Below the pieces are notes generated by a model, which was given only the letters and a program-made list of their open reading frames with translations, made no database searches and had not been told where the DNA came from. The position numbers and the translations under genes are program-made. DNA of 64,000 nucleotides from Sweltsa coloradensis (taxonomy: Eukaryota; Arthropoda; Insecta; Plecoptera; Chloroperlidae): assembly GCA_024449915.1 (NCBI GenBank), contig JAMZAV010001269.1:310001-374000 (forward strand). The letters are read 5' to 3'. Shown here one piece after another: positions 12,526 to 25,192 of the stretch. Within the stretch, counting starts at the first letter, position 1, and every line of letters starts with the position of its first letter.

Positions 12526-12589
12526 ATGTTAGGGAGCGAAGCTGCCCTGTATGCTTCACTTTTCAGTGAGTGTTCACGCCTCGGTACAA

Positions 12590-12750
12590 ACTGAACACGA
12601 GGTCGGATTATCATGAGTTCTATCCTTGACATTGGCCTTCAACAAGGATGACACATAGTCTTTTGGTGACCCTGGGAGTCAGGGGGCGTGGCTAGCCTCG
12701 TAGAAAGTAGAAATTATATCAACCCGGCACCTCCACCAAACACCAAGATG
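12590..12750 (+). repeat. Interspersed repeat family D, copy 2
   Basis: Contains GGCCTTCAACAAGGATGACA and CCCGGCACCTCCACCAAA, collinear with the copy at 10.8 kb. Confidence 0.65.
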
Positions 12751-12759
12751 CAACGTTGT

Positions 12760-15700
12760 ATCAGTAAGCTTCGCTACCCATGTTGGGTACCTACTCCCGT
12801 TTCAGTGTTTGTAAAATTATAGGGAAATTATTATATTTTGTTTCAAACCAAATTGTAAACGTAACTTAGGGTATGATAAGAAAATAACAAGTTGAACAAT
12901 GACAACAGACAGTAAAATGTGAAATACTGTTTCGTAATTAGTATGCATATCAGTTTGATCGGTGTGATTCTCCTATAAAAAATGGCATTTCAAGAGTTAG
13001 GAAGGAATATCCATGAACTTTCAATCGTCCGGATTGCTGAGAAACTTCAGTTCAGTCAGGATTGCCGGTTTCTGCGAACAGGCCGACTTCGGCAATAACA
13101 AACTGCATCTCTTCCAAAAAAGTTATCCCAACATTTATTACGAGTTCGATTTTACTATAGTTTGTGTGTATAGTTTGAAACTGTAGTAAGAAGCAAACTT
13201 ACCTCGCTCAGCTTTTGTGGTGATAAGAGGAACGTTGTTTATTCTGGGCAGGCCTATCGCACCTATGCGGCTGCCTATTGCTTATGGTACCAGGTACCGT
13301 ACCAACTCTTCAACAAATACGAATGCGCAGTCGAAATACACAACTTGAAACATAAGTCTAAACATACAGTCAATTTATTACTCATGTTACTCGTGTTCGT
13401 GAGTTTCGAGATCGCATAACAAGGGTCGAACCAAAGAACAATGGACGCTGGTTTCAATTCCACTCACTCATGCTTTGTTAGATTCGATTTCAACTTGAGG
13501 TTGTGAGATTGAATTTTGAGATCGATACGGCTTGGCTTTTAATTACCACGCGATTGTAATTACAGAGGGTGATTAACCCTTGTAGAACAATCATATTATA
13601 GCATAAAAAAAGTTGTGGCCCAAATGATTTGAAATTTAATGAAGTTGTATTATACAGTTGTACCTTTTTACAGTTATTTCAGTAATGAGCGATACGACGG
13701 AAAGAGAAAATATCTCAAATTTTAAACCAGCCTGTTAAAGACTGTCATTGTCCAATATTGCCAATATATTTATTTTTAATGAAAGGTCAAAACGTAATCA
13801 AATCCTGCATAGATAATAAAAAGCAGCAATGCCTCCCTTTCATTGAAACACTTTTTAAAATGAAGTAGCTGGAAGAAAAAATTTAACCGTTTACACCGTA
13901 AGCGGTAAGAGGCTGCCCAGTGGGCTGGCAGTGGCCTGGCCACCCAGAGAGCAGGAATCAAAGCAAGAATGTTGCCAGCTGGAATAATGTGGACCGTAGA
14001 GTGTAGCAAGTGGTTTTTTCCAAAAGTGGAATGTCGGAAAAGAAAATTGAAAACAACCGTGAGAAAGACATAAAAATGCACACGGATGTCCGCGTCCTGT
14101 TATTCGTAACTAAATTTTGTAGCAATGATGATTAAACAAGCAATTTCCTTAAAAATACAGTAAAACCAAGTAAATTGCACTCTGCTTTCATTAAGTACAT
14201 GCTGGCTATAAACAAATAGCCAGGCTACTTGATTTCACTCGCATGAAAGCAAAATCGCATCGCAAATTGTTACGTATTTATAATTTTTTGTAAATTTGTC
14301 AATTAATGATAGGCCCTACTAATACGTGCATTGTTAATAATATGTGCATTCGACTGGTTATTTTACACTCAAATACAGCATTGTTGCTATTTTACATTGA
14401 GGTATTATAGACTAAAATAAATTTAAAAGCTTGTAAAAAAACCAAAACATAAAATCCAAAGATATAAATTCAAAATATATTTTGTCCAAGCAATTTACGA
14501 AATCCTTCCCAACACAGACACACAAATTGTAGCAACATCAGCGTTTGAGATGGTTGATAATGAAAAGGGCTACATGGTCATATTTATTTAGAGCTGTCTT
14601 TTGATCGTTAACGACGACAATTATTTTAAGTGAAGTCATACAACTCAATGAGACAAAAGCTACGCCGTACACTAGAAATGCGATACTCGTGTTGTGGTAT
14701 GTATAAAGTACCGCCGAAGAAAAACGAAGATTAAAAGTAAACAGTCTGCACCGTAGTCGTAACTCGATAGCATTTCCTGAACAAGCCCAGACTGATCAAC
14801 TTCCATGAAGCCTAGGCTACTTACTTACACGAAGGCTTGCAGTGGCGTGCTATGTTATTTACCACGCGTGGGGTGGCTACAGATTTAAATTCCAATTGAA
14901 ATAAACTAATAATAACATAGGCATAACCTATTGAGATGATTGAAAAAATCTTAAAACTAAAAATAATATTATACCAAAAAATCCTATAAAGCTAAGTATT
15001 AAAAAAAAATCATTTGCGAAAGATGTAGAATAACTCAGTAGGCATAACTATTATAGCTAGCTAGGCTCTTTGTACAAATTATAACAATGGTTTTGTTCTA
15101 AAAAAAGTTCATCGAAAGCTGTCACACAAACAAATATCTAACCACCTTTTCTTGTCATGACTAACTGAGAAATGAACCGTACAAAATACTCATTCACAAA
15201 AGCCTTGAAACTGATTTATGCATCAGCCATCAACGTCAATGGATCGTAAAAACAGCACGTGGTGATAAACAAAACAATTAACACAGTCCCGGATAGATAA
15301 GGCAGCCTTCCGTTTGAAAAAGCCACTATACTATATCGATCTCACATTTTTCTCCATATTTGCAACACTTCCTAGATATTTATTATGTCATATCTCCAGT
15401 CACCACTGGACGATACGTGGACGCTTCAGCATCGCAACCCACGCGACCTCGACGTGCCGCGTTGCGAGCGATAACAACTTGCAAGCCAAGCACTTCGCAA
15501 GCTGCAACGTGATCCCACAATACAATATCTTGCTTGCTAGCTCGCCGAACGTGCGTTGTAAGACGACAATCCTGCAGTATCAGCTCTCACGACGATTGTA
15601 GACGTCATCAATGAAAGGCTAAGTGATTTTGAATCTGCCACTTAGCACTTTTATCGACAACATCAGAATTCTTTGAAGATGAGCTGAGGATTGAGAAAGT

Positions 15701-16880
15701 CTTGAGGTTAACTTTCAATTCGATATTATGCTTTGCTTCTCAGAACTCTTGTCCGATCTCGAACTCTCCAATGAAGTGCGTCGGGTCCAATGATATACGA
15801 TATATTGATTGATCGACACTTATTTAGTCCTATTATCTTAGCGATAGGCTAGGGTAGGCCTATTCATAATCGAGACTTCATCATCAAGCTAACTTATAAT
15901 GGCCTTAAAGTTGTCCTACCGCACATGTTAGGGACAATCCAGGGCACAATATTCACTGGGATTGATGTCCCTTCCTTTCTGACAGTAGGCCTACGCAGAT
16001 CAAGAATTGCAGGAATCGAGCTCGCAACCATATAGGCCTAAATGGAATAGGCCTACCGCGCGTTTTTTAATCCACGCGTGCACCGCACGAATCTCCGCGT
16101 CCTAATGGCGGGGCAGAGGCTTATGGATTACAAGTGAAAGAAAAAAATAGCAAATACTGGAACCGGTGGTTCAAATACGGCCCCCCAACAATCTGGACCT
16201 AGGCCCTATACCAATATTATGCCCAAGATCGTCTTGGTCTTTTGGCATCACTGTACGCGAAAGTGGTGAGTGGTGACGATTTGACTGTGCACTGTCTAAA
16301 ATAAACTAATTTGAAATTGAAATGACGCTCAAAATAAGGTTGCCTCGGTAAAATCTAAGGGCATCTTTAGATAACCTTCTTCGTTCCAGTAAAGGCCTAC
16401 ATTACAGAATTATCTCAACGCCCACAACTCACTGAACTCACAACTGATAAACGATAACCAAGACGACGAAAAAATAAAATGGATGGCTAGCTTTGGACGA
16501 CGGAGCATTGGCATTTGAATACGATGCCCAGATTATAGAGTTCCCCCAAAGCGCGGGAGGTGTGTGTTACAGAAACAAGGCGACCACCTTCGTTTACAAT
16601 TTTTCCGCCATAATTTTCGCACTCAAACGCCACAACTGGAGCAGCAAGTGTTTTGCGAGTCGATCAACAGGTGGCCACGCCGTACTCCCTCCTCGCCTCT
16701 GTCCGAATAAATCGTCCGCGACGTCGTGATGACTTGTGACCTGCCATGGATGAGTGTGGATCTAGTCATGACTTGTTTATATAACATGCACCAGACACAC
16801 ATCCATCCAAAGCAAACCACGATTTTCTTCCTTTTCTCGATCTTCTTGAACCTAGAGATCTTTTGGACGTCATCATCATA
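12760..16880. other. No gene recognised, 4.1 kb
   Basis: Mostly AT-rich. A short 'CAGTCAGGATTGCCGG' near 13056 is a remnant of SINE family B. No frame shows coding character, and I found no paired splice sites. Confidence 0.4.
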
Positions 16881-17900
16881 TGGCCCCCCGCAGAACTAAT
16901 GAGACATGCGACATATGTCTAGGCCCTAGTTGAAATGAGCCGGCCCTAGCCTACGGCCCTTTCTAGGGCCTAGATCAGGCGTCCCGACTCCCGGACAGTT
17001 GGCTAGTAGGCCCTAGGCCTTGGGCATAACTTTACTCGCATACCGGGCCTAGGCCTAAACTAGGGAACAAATTCGTACAAATAATATAATAGGCCTAGGC
17101 CTAGCCCAAGCCTCATGCATGTGGCAAAACTTATAGGGAAATAGAGCGGATTTTCTAGGAAAGAAGTCAATGGTGGCCTAGGCACTAGCGGGCACTAGCC
17201 TCAGATGCCAACCAGTTTTCACGTTCAATGCGACTAGGCGCCTACGAAATCTAAGTTCGGGGGCCAGGTCCCTATGCCTAGGGGGCTCTATAAGTAGTTT
17301 TAGGGCACTTTGACAGAGAAGATTATTCTAGGCCTAGGGCCTACAAGTACTGTGGCACGCTTAGAGTTCTTACTGACCAAGAAGACCAAAAAAGGACACC
17401 TGTTGAGTAGGGGCCCTAGGCCTAGGGCCTAGTTCATACTAGGTAGGGGGCCTAGGCTAGGCCTAGGCCTATTCTATAAAATAAATCACAAAAGAAGGAA
17501 CTGACAACTAGGCCTAGGCCTAGCCCTAGGTGTTTCACAATGTCTAAAGTAAGGCGCCGACTTACCTGTTGCTGATGTCCCGGTCCGCTCTTCGCTGCAC
17601 ATCCCTCTTCCTTCAGGTGAAGTCCAAGGTCACAAGTCTGACGGACTGAGCGGCGTCTTCAGTGTAGAGAAACGTTGCTGACAGACAAGGCCTGGGCCAC
17701 GCGCGTTTAGAATAATTAGCCTAGGCCTAGTAGGCCCTATGGTTCAATACGAGTTTCACTACTAAGAAAGACGAGATGCTTCTAATCTAAAACGTATTTG
17801 ATTAAATATCCGGGAGTTAGTAGGCCTGCCTAGGCCTATCTTGAAACCGTTTATGAATGAAGCGTCCTGTTCTCCATGACACACGTTCTGTCGATTCATT
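16880..17900. repeat. AGGCCT-rich low-complexity region
   Basis: Dense runs of CCTAGGCCTAGG, TAGGCCTA and GGGCCTAGG with no fixed period. The same words are scattered through the window, including 48.3-49.0, 50.4 and 51.7-51.9 kb. They look compositional rather than a unit array. Confidence 0.8.
17566..17700 (-). other. Possible first exon of an unidentified minus-strand gene
   Basis: On the minus strand an ATG at 17602 opens 12 codons that end exactly at a textbook donor, ACAG|GTAAGT, with the last exon base at 17566. The flanking sequence to 17700 is CpG-rich and could be 5' untranslated. A CpG-rich promoter-like block lies directly upstream (18040-18450). No downstream exon was found toward lower coordinates, so the call rests on the donor, composition and layout only. 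Confidence 0.25.
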
Positions 17901-18039
17901 CTACTAATCTAAACTTTTTTTCTAGTTTATTCCTTACCAAACATCCCACCATCTGTTTCGCGGTCTCCTTTTACTAGGCCTAGGCCAGCCTAATCGTGGC
18001 ACAACATCACTGTATTCCATAGTGTGTAGGCAGCTGCTA

Positions 18040-18450
18040 AAGGTTAACTCCTCCCAACGTTGTAGGCCTATGACGTAGACTAAAAAAAAAACTGCGAAAA
18101 TGACGCGAAATCGGTGCCTATGTCGAGAGAGTACGCGAAACCGGACAGCGTTGTTGGGTCTAGTACGTTCCCCTACGAGAGATTTCCCCGACTGAGGCCG
18201 ATAGGAGGTCGAGAGAGTGAGCGAGACGCTCGGCTTGGTTCGGCTTCGAAATCTCAACCGTCTTTCTTTGAAAAGTGCCTACTACAAAGACGATTCTTGT
18301 ACGTTCTCGACGCCCATTGGTCGAGCGTTGTGAGGGAATTTTCAAAGCGACCAATCGCGTCACGAGCTGGGTATGTTATTATGTGGTTGCTAAGATATGC
18401 GGCGGGATGGTGGGGGAAAAGCTTTGCGACGCGGCGTTGCTAGGCTACGA
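18040..18450 (-). promoter_or_regulatory. CpG-rich promoter-like block with CCAAT boxes and an X-box
   Basis: CpG-rich sequence in an AT-rich background. It holds an inverted CCAAT (ATTGG near 18316), a direct CCAAT (near 18350) next to CGCGTCACG, and an RFX X-box match at 18436-18448 (minus strand GTAGCC-T-AGCAAC, fitting GTNRCC-N-RGYAAC). Long frames on both strands are expected from the composition. A promoter role is inferred; the X-box could hint at a ciliary gene. Confidence 0.3.
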
Positions 18451-18828
18451 TTTTTTTGACAGATGATTTTTGTGTGATCGTTTTGTAATGCATAAGCGAT
18501 TACTGCCTACAACTATCTCTTATCGTGGTTGATATGGCCATTTAAAAATTGTGAATGTGAAAATGGTTTCACAAGGATTACGAGTAAAACATTTTTCTCG
18601 ATTTTCGTTTCTATATTTCACGATTTGGGATCAAAACCTCGACCAATACCATTCGCATCCACATTTTGCGTTTTTGTGAAGTTTGTAGCTAAGGCCGAAT
18701 GTAAATCAACCATGAAAGTTGATAAATCATTACAATAATATAATGATTGTCTGTCATGTGATTGTACATTGAAATAATAAATATTTGCTCCGACTGGGTT
18801 ACACTTTCTAACCCCAAGTATCACTTAT

Positions 18829-19040
18829 CTGTCCGTCCGTCTTTGCTTGTGTCTCTTCTCACGATAAAAACCGAACATGGCCTCATTGATATATGTGTTT
18901 GTTGTTGACGTTGACCTTCAACAATAAAGTTACAGAATGTTTATGGGTTTGGTCGACTCTTGGGGTCAAGGGGGCGGGGCTGGTGTATTATACAGGAGCA
19001 TTTGCCGTATACCCGGCACCTCCACCAAGAATTTCATCAA
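18829..19040 (+). repeat. Interspersed repeat family D, copy 3
   Basis: Includes CTGTCCGTCCGTC, 'TTGACCTTCAACAA', 'GGGGTCAAGGGGGCGGGGCT' and CCCGGCACCTCCACCAA. Confidence 0.65.
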
Positions 19041-19410
19041 TCAAATTAGCATGGAAATTCACAACGATTCCAAACAAAAATGTGCGTTCGTACTTTTCAA
19101 ACCACGCTTACATTTTTTCCATCGATCAAGATAATTTTTTTGGGCATACTCAGGAAGATGATATACCAATCCTCGTGTATGGCTTGTTTTTTTAAATTTT
19201 GCCTTCGTTGTAATTTGGTCACACAACTTTTTTAAATGTCGACCAATAATTGCATTTTTATGGACTTTGAGGACTCTCACGAAACAAAGGGCTATGCACG
19301 AGAAATACGTATTGTGTAATCTGTTAAAGAGTGTAAATAAAACAAGAAAATTATGACCCTAAGTCCTTTATTAGGGTATCTCCGTACCCATGCATTTTTG
19401 AGTGTGATTC

Positions 19411-19618
19411 GCACTGTCCATAATACCACTGATTGCTATTTCATTTCCTATTAAAAAATATCGATCTTTGGTTGGTTATCGTTCACTCGTCGATTGCGTC
19501 GGGGCTTGCAGGGTTGGCTTGGTCACTTTGGTTTACTGTCCCCCACTGAAAATCAGTTGTGTGACTGAGTGGGTAGACTTTAAATACGGATTTTATTTAT
19601 TTATTGTTATTATCATCT
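19411..19618 (+). repeat. SINE family A, 3' half
   Basis: Carries the family body (CACTGATTGCTATTTC, 'TTGGTTGGTTATCGTTCACT', 'GGGGCTTGCAGGGTTGGCTT') and the tail TGTCCCCCACTGAAAATCAG followed by TTTATTTATTTA. It is 5' truncated. Confidence 0.8.
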
Positions 19619-19619
19619 T

Positions 19620-20860
19620 TTCATACTAAAACGTATGTTTCTACTTTTCTCTGTGGAGAGTCCACTCGACTTCGAGGAACAACTTTGCGGGCTAGTAAAT
19701 CGCAATTGCGTAATAAACGAACAATACAGCAATAAAATAACACACGCCAGTATTTGATTCGGGATTCCATTTCATTTTATTTCCTATTCGGAACAAACTT
19801 CATGTTACTGATAACCTGTTTTTTTTTTCGGGAACTTTTGTGGGTATGTTTTCTTTTTCCAACATCAGGATTCAGCGACTTGTAACTGAAGAAGTTACTA
19901 TTTTGTGGGAACTTGTAAAGATTTTAACGTTACCTGAATAGTTCCTAGCGCTCTCGAGTCGCAATCACGTAAAATTCAGATGAAAAGAAATTAAAATTAC
20001 TCACTCAATTATTGCATTTCTACTTTATCACTTTACTGACTGAAATTACATCAATGAGCCATGGCCAATGGTATTTCTGCTTCAGACTCCTCGTTCTTTT
20101 GAGAATGGACCAGTTCTAGAGTTGATTTTTTGGGTAACTTTCCACAACTTTTCTAGCATGGTTTCTTTGAAAGAAAGTTCAAGTTCCTCATTTTGATAAA
20201 GTAAGTATAAACGTATCGAAGTTCCTTAATTTTAAGGGGAGGTAAAGGTGAACCAACCTTCCAAAATTTGATTTGTCGATTTTTGTATTTTATTATTCTA
20301 TAACAATTTCTTAGTGTAAAATACTTTACTTCATTGAGATCCGACGATCCATAGCATATTTTTTTAAAGTTGTATTGTTGCTTGTTGATAGCCTTATAGC
20401 AACCACACTTTGTAACAAGCATGTTTCAACTTTAAACCTGTTTTTCTCAGAATAATATAATTTTGACACATAGGTACCTTTTTCTCCTAAACCACTTGAC
20501 CGAAGTGCCTAAAATTTTCAGGTTATGTTAGATGTGTTGCAATACACAACCCATATAAAACTAAACTTGATTGGTTCATTATTTTTTGTGATATCAAGAT
20601 TATAAATGAGAATTTTTCATTAAAATTTGAACTTTTGCATGTCTGTTTTTTTGTTATTTTTTGCTTAAATTTTCCATTTAGGCAAATAATTTTTTTATGG
20701 GTTGTGTAGAAGGTGTTACCCTCAAAATTATAGCCAAATTCATCGAATAGTTTGGGTAAAAAGGTACACAAAGTTGGCAAAATTAGCATTGCAAGCATAT
20801 GGCACATACCTCCCCTTAAGGAACTTGCCCAAGAATGCTGATAACCTATGCAAGCAAACT
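19620..20860. other. No gene recognised
   Basis: AT-rich sequence. The 89- and 124-codon minus frames lack recognisable domains and have AT-driven composition. Confidence 0.4.
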
Positions 20861-20865
20861 GTGGG

Positions 20866-21205
20866 CTGTTGGTCCTGTGGTTAGAGTCTGCTTCCAATGC
20901 AGAAGGTTTAGTGTTTGAATCCCTCTATAGGAAGAGACGATTTTTAACTTCTTCTATTCTCAGGCTTGGCTTGGTAATGTGTATATTGAAACGGAGCCTT
21001 GCTGATTCTAGCGCCGCCCGTGGGTGGGATCGTGTCCAGCTTGTTTGGTCGGTGACACCTGGGTCCCTGTGGTGGTTCGGGTGTTCGCTCATCAATAACG
21101 TCGGCGCCATCAGAGAATTGGCTTGGTGTTGGTATGGTCTAAATTAATGTCCCCCACTGAAAATCAGTTGTGGAGTGGGTACTCTAAATACGAATTTATT
21201 TATTA
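20866..21205 (+). repeat. SINE family A, near full length
   Basis: tRNA-like head ('TTGGTCCTGTGGTTAGAGTC', then CTTCCAATGCAGAAGG and a degraded B box GTTTGAATCC), then a diverged body and the family tail TGTCCCCCACTGAAAATCAG plus TTTATTTATT. Confidence 0.75.
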
Positions 21206-21209
21206 TTTC

Positions 21210-23280
21210 TTACCCGTGGTCAAGTGTATACGTTCAAAGGGAGGTAAGGTGTTTGTCTAGTCTAGTACAAGCTACGCAGGTGCCTGGTGTGTTGTGTTAG
21301 TGCAGGTTCGCAGCCAGGTGCTGTTGGGCAAGATTTCACAGGGAGATTCAACGGATGTTCTCTAATTCATCACTGACGTCATTGACCCCATCCTTCCGAG
21401 TGAATCAGCTGATTTCCGAACCGGAATAGTCGGAAGTGGCAGCTGCGGGGTTAAAAACAGAAACAAATGAACTGACTGACTCAGGTTTACGATGACGGCA
21501 TCAATAATTCAAATTTTATGATTCGATTCGATTATCATTATTGAATTTTGGGAATATTAACGTATCCTGGTACGTATCTGGGGCGCACTCGCACAGCCCC
21601 AGATTTTATTTTATTTTTAACATTGTAAATAGTGACATTTTACTATTTTTTAGAGTGCTTTTGTCGATAATTTACAAAATTGTTTAGATCCACACACTGT
21701 CAGTTTACAAAATCTTGTCATATGTGCCAACATTTGTATGCATGCCACATAGAACATACTATACATAGTGCTATTTTTATTTTATTTTGTGCTGATTTCG
21801 TGGGGGGGGGGGGGGGGATGGGACACCCTCTCATTAATTTATATTTGATGATATTATGGATGTGATTCTACAAGTCTTGACTGAAACACTATTTCGCAGG
21901 TTATCGTGTTCACTCCCGCCACCGACAATCCTGACTAAGTTTTCCTCAGACAAAAGGCGAATGCTGGAATTGAGTCCTGCCCTTGGTCATTCCGTCACTA
22001 TAGTTTTAGCTGTGTTTTGGAAAATTTCCAAGAAATCAACTCTCAATGGGTATATCAGGGTGAGTAATTTTTAATTTTTATTAAAACAAATCAAAAATCA
22101 TTATTTATTTGATTTAAGTCAACTTTTCGATTTTAGTCAGATTTCTTTTTATTTAAATCAACAATGTCAGTGTTTCAAAACTTACGTTAGCGCGTATGTG
22201 CGTGTATCAAATACTTTTACAAGCGTTCAGAATATCTAAAAAAAAAAAAAAAAACTTTGCCTAGTTTGAGCTCTATAGTGTTTGTTGCTCAAAACGAAGA
22301 AAAAGTGCATTTGATTTCAATCTGATTTAAATCACTTGATTTAAACAGGATGTTTTGAATGGAACGCGTTCCCAGTTCCTACAACAGAACAGTTGTTCTC
22401 TTTTCGTTTCCGATTGGTGCCAATATTTGAGTCGAGTGCCCAAGGGCCAACCGCCAAATATATATTAAATTCACTCCTTTTTTTGGTATCATTTTGTGCA
22501 AATAAAAATGTGTTCTTCTGTTTACCGTATATTAGAAATTTAATTCCTTCAATACATAACCATCCTCTAGTCGTTCAACATTTTATCACTTTCTTCACTT
22601 CTAATTTTCTCTTTCAATATTATGACATTTCAAGGTTAGATCGACGTCAGATAGTACCTATTTCAAAATGTGTTTTTTTTCTATCATGTATTTCATGTTC
22701 AGTTCAGTTACTGATTTTACGGAGGATTCATATATTTATCTTGGTAAGACAGAAGTCGATACGATTTATATACCTGTTATCTGCGGCTGTGATCTTATTT
22801 TGCACTGGTGAGATTCTGCGGTAGAGCGCGCGTCTTGAGTCTCGGGGCTACGCCAAGGAGTCATTATGATGAAAACGCGAACCACAGTGTCCAGGAAAAC
22901 CATACCTTGTTGCCAGATTGACTCATAGATTCATGTAAAAAAAGGGCGGGATTGTTTTCTTTCGTTTCTTGGTTTCGCTCGAATCGCCGAGGAAAAAATA
23001 ATGATCAAGCGCGCACGCATTTTCAAATGTTCTTTGTTTTTAGAACGAATTTGTAAGCTACCTGTTGATTAGCTAGAAAAACTACTCTGTTCTAGAGATG
23101 CGTCTTCAAGATGCCACTTTGAAAGTTTAAAAATATTATTGTACTGGTGATTTTGATAACAGGGCCCATTTTTGTGACTATATATGTAGTTAATTTTAAA
23201 ACAGGCACGAGTGCGTTGATCTTTTTGGATACGTTATCCGAGACGACGAGTGGTGATAGATGACGATGAAAGACGATTAC
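21210..23280. other. No gene recognised; poly-G and A tracts
   Basis: A 16-G run at 21802-21817 and an A run near 22239. Near 22080-22345 are repeated GATTTAAATCA-like words typical of an old AT-rich repeat. No coding evidence in the 143-codon frame at 22393-22824. Confidence 0.4.
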
Positions 23281-23284
23281 AAAA

Positions 23285-23360
23285 ACCATGCCTTATGCGG
23301 GATTCGAACCCACGTCCTGAAGAACCACACGCTTCGGACCAGAACCTAATCGTATGTGTC
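23285..23360 (-). repeat. tRNA-like SINE head
   Basis: Minus strand: an arm ending CCGAAGCGTG, then a perfect B box GGTTCGAATCC closed by GTGG/CCGC-like pairing. No body recognised. Confidence 0.4.
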
Positions 23361-23514
23361 ACCGCGGACGGCATCTCTATGGTGGCGGCGACGGGTTAGC
23401 TTAGCATTAAAAAATGTTCGTCGCTTGATCTCGCTTAGAGGCGCCGGGTTATAAGTTTTCAAAGGATATCTTCCTCTTGGTTCAACAATATGTATTAATA
23501 ACCAAGTTTTGTTT

Positions 23515-23932
23515 GTTTGGAACAAGGGCACGTCAACCGTTAGGTCATAATGCGCCACTCTATAGCCTAGGCGTAGGTGATATGGGGAGGAGGGGCTCAT
23601 GCTGGTCAGAACCAGCCACGGGTCGGGAGAAGAGAGCTGTTCTCACATCGCGGTCGTCATCGACATTGTCATCGTTCGTGTTGTCATGGTCGTCGTCAGC
23701 GTCGGAGAGCCTGCGGAGAGGTCGTCAAGGGAAGGGGAGGTGTCCCCGACGACAATTGCCAGAGCTCGCCTCTAGTATCGGGGAGTAATCTACTCCCCAT
23801 CATATTTGCGAGATGGATTTCACTCCTCTTGAATCGCCTTGTACGATTAGCAGAGCCATGCTCTGGGTCAATTCTACCCCGGGCCCAGGTGGGGCCTGAA
23901 CCTGTACATAACTGAAACTGAATAAAACCTCG
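23515..23932 (+). repeat. Interspersed repeat family F, copy 1
   Basis: Starts with an 'ACAAGGGCACGTCAACCGTT' segment shared with 59.19 kb. It continues with a GC-rich body (GTCAGAACCAGCCACGG to 'GGGTCAATTCTACCCCGGGC') whose reverse complement lies at about 39300-39610. The open frames here (103 and 112 codons) are by-products of the composition. Confidence 0.7.
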
Positions 23933-23937
23933 GAGAG

Positions 23938-24020
23938 AAAACTTTCAGTCGGGATTGCCGGTGGCGGGATTCGAACCCGTAACCTCCCGAATCAGCCCTA
24001 CACGTTACGCATCAGCAAAC
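23938..24020 (-). repeat. tRNA-derived SINE family B, copy 1
   Basis: Plus-strand words 'CAGTCGGGATTGCCGGTGGC' and GGGATTCGAACCCGTAACCT. Read on the minus strand this is a tRNA-like T arm with B box followed by the SINE body. Matches 43.09 and 54.33 kb. Confidence 0.65.
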
Positions 24021-24029
24021 ACTGTCGAT

Positions 24030-24920
24030 TTCTTGAAAATAATATATCTAAATAAACATGATTGAACTGTCACGGGTACGTTAGTAGGGGTAGCAAAGCA
24101 ACCCTCTACTCTACCACTGGGGGTAGTAGTAGGCGCGTAGGAACGTTTTGAAAAAAAAATCACCATACTACAGTTATTTCGTTATGTTCTAACTGCTTTT
24201 GGACTCTGTAAACGATGTTTTACTGCAACTATCTGCGGCTTAAAAACTAAAAAAATGAACGTGTAGTGGCCCATTTTAGTAAATTTCAAACTAATTTTTT
24301 TTATATATTGACGAAGCATAGGTTAGGGTATAAGGCAAACATATTCGTTTTACCAGCAAGGTGACTGTCAAATTGTATAAGTGTATCTGCATATTTACTA
24401 CATAAATTCTGAGATTAAAATTTAACTTGCGTAAGTTTTGCCCCCCCCCCCCCCCCCCCCTAGGTTCCTACGCCACTGGGTAGTAGCCCCACACGCCATG
24501 CGGAGCAACAGGCGTTAGTAGGGCCTAGGGGTAGCAACCATCCTCTACTAGGTCTACGCCACTGGAAGTCTTGGTGAATTTTCCCCAGTGCGTGTACTTA
24601 GTTCTGGTTGTCGTTACAACTTACAATATATCTTATGCGGATGCTTGCAAAAAAAGTGTCATTAAAATTTCCGGTTTGACCGTAGCAAAAAATGGCGTGG
24701 ACGCTACATACAAAGATCGTATGACGAAGTCTAGACTGCAAGCGACTACTTTATCGCACGCATAACTCGACTTGATCAATGGCGGTTCTACATTCGTGCG
24801 ATAATGCACGTTCTGTAACAGAACAGCCAAAGGAAATATGTTTTCAGCGAGGTTGGTTGTGGAACTTCATTTGAACACCGGCTTGATGGTGAAAGTCGTC
24901 AGATTTTAATTTTATATTCC
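24030..24920. other. No gene recognised; 20-C tract
   Basis: Holds a 20-base C run at 24441-24460 and AT-rich flanks. Short overlapping frames at 24571-24830 are not convincing. Confidence 0.4.
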
Positions 24921-25192
24921 TATTTGGATGAGCGAAGCGAAGACTTCAATTTCACTGACCCCTAAAAAATGTAGCTCCAATGTTTTTTTTGTTTTGCGGC
25001 TCTACCGGGCAAACGGCATATGCGGTCATATGAAAATTGGAGAAAAATTTGAAGACATTGAACTCTGACCTAGTTTTTGGGTATAATCGAATAAATATTT
25101 CTCATAATGTACTTTTCGTTTTTTCGATTTTTAATGCGATTTTTTGATATTTGGGCCGATTACGACCAAACGGTGGGCTTCAACGTTCATTA

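Noticed and set aside
23577..23915. 112-codon plus frame
   Set aside because: Lies inside repeat family F, and the second copy does not keep the frame.
24441..24460. C20 run (and G runs at 21802, 29572, 38968) as functional G-quadruplex sites
   Set aside because: Pure homopolymers near mobile-element ends; slippage is the simpler explanation.
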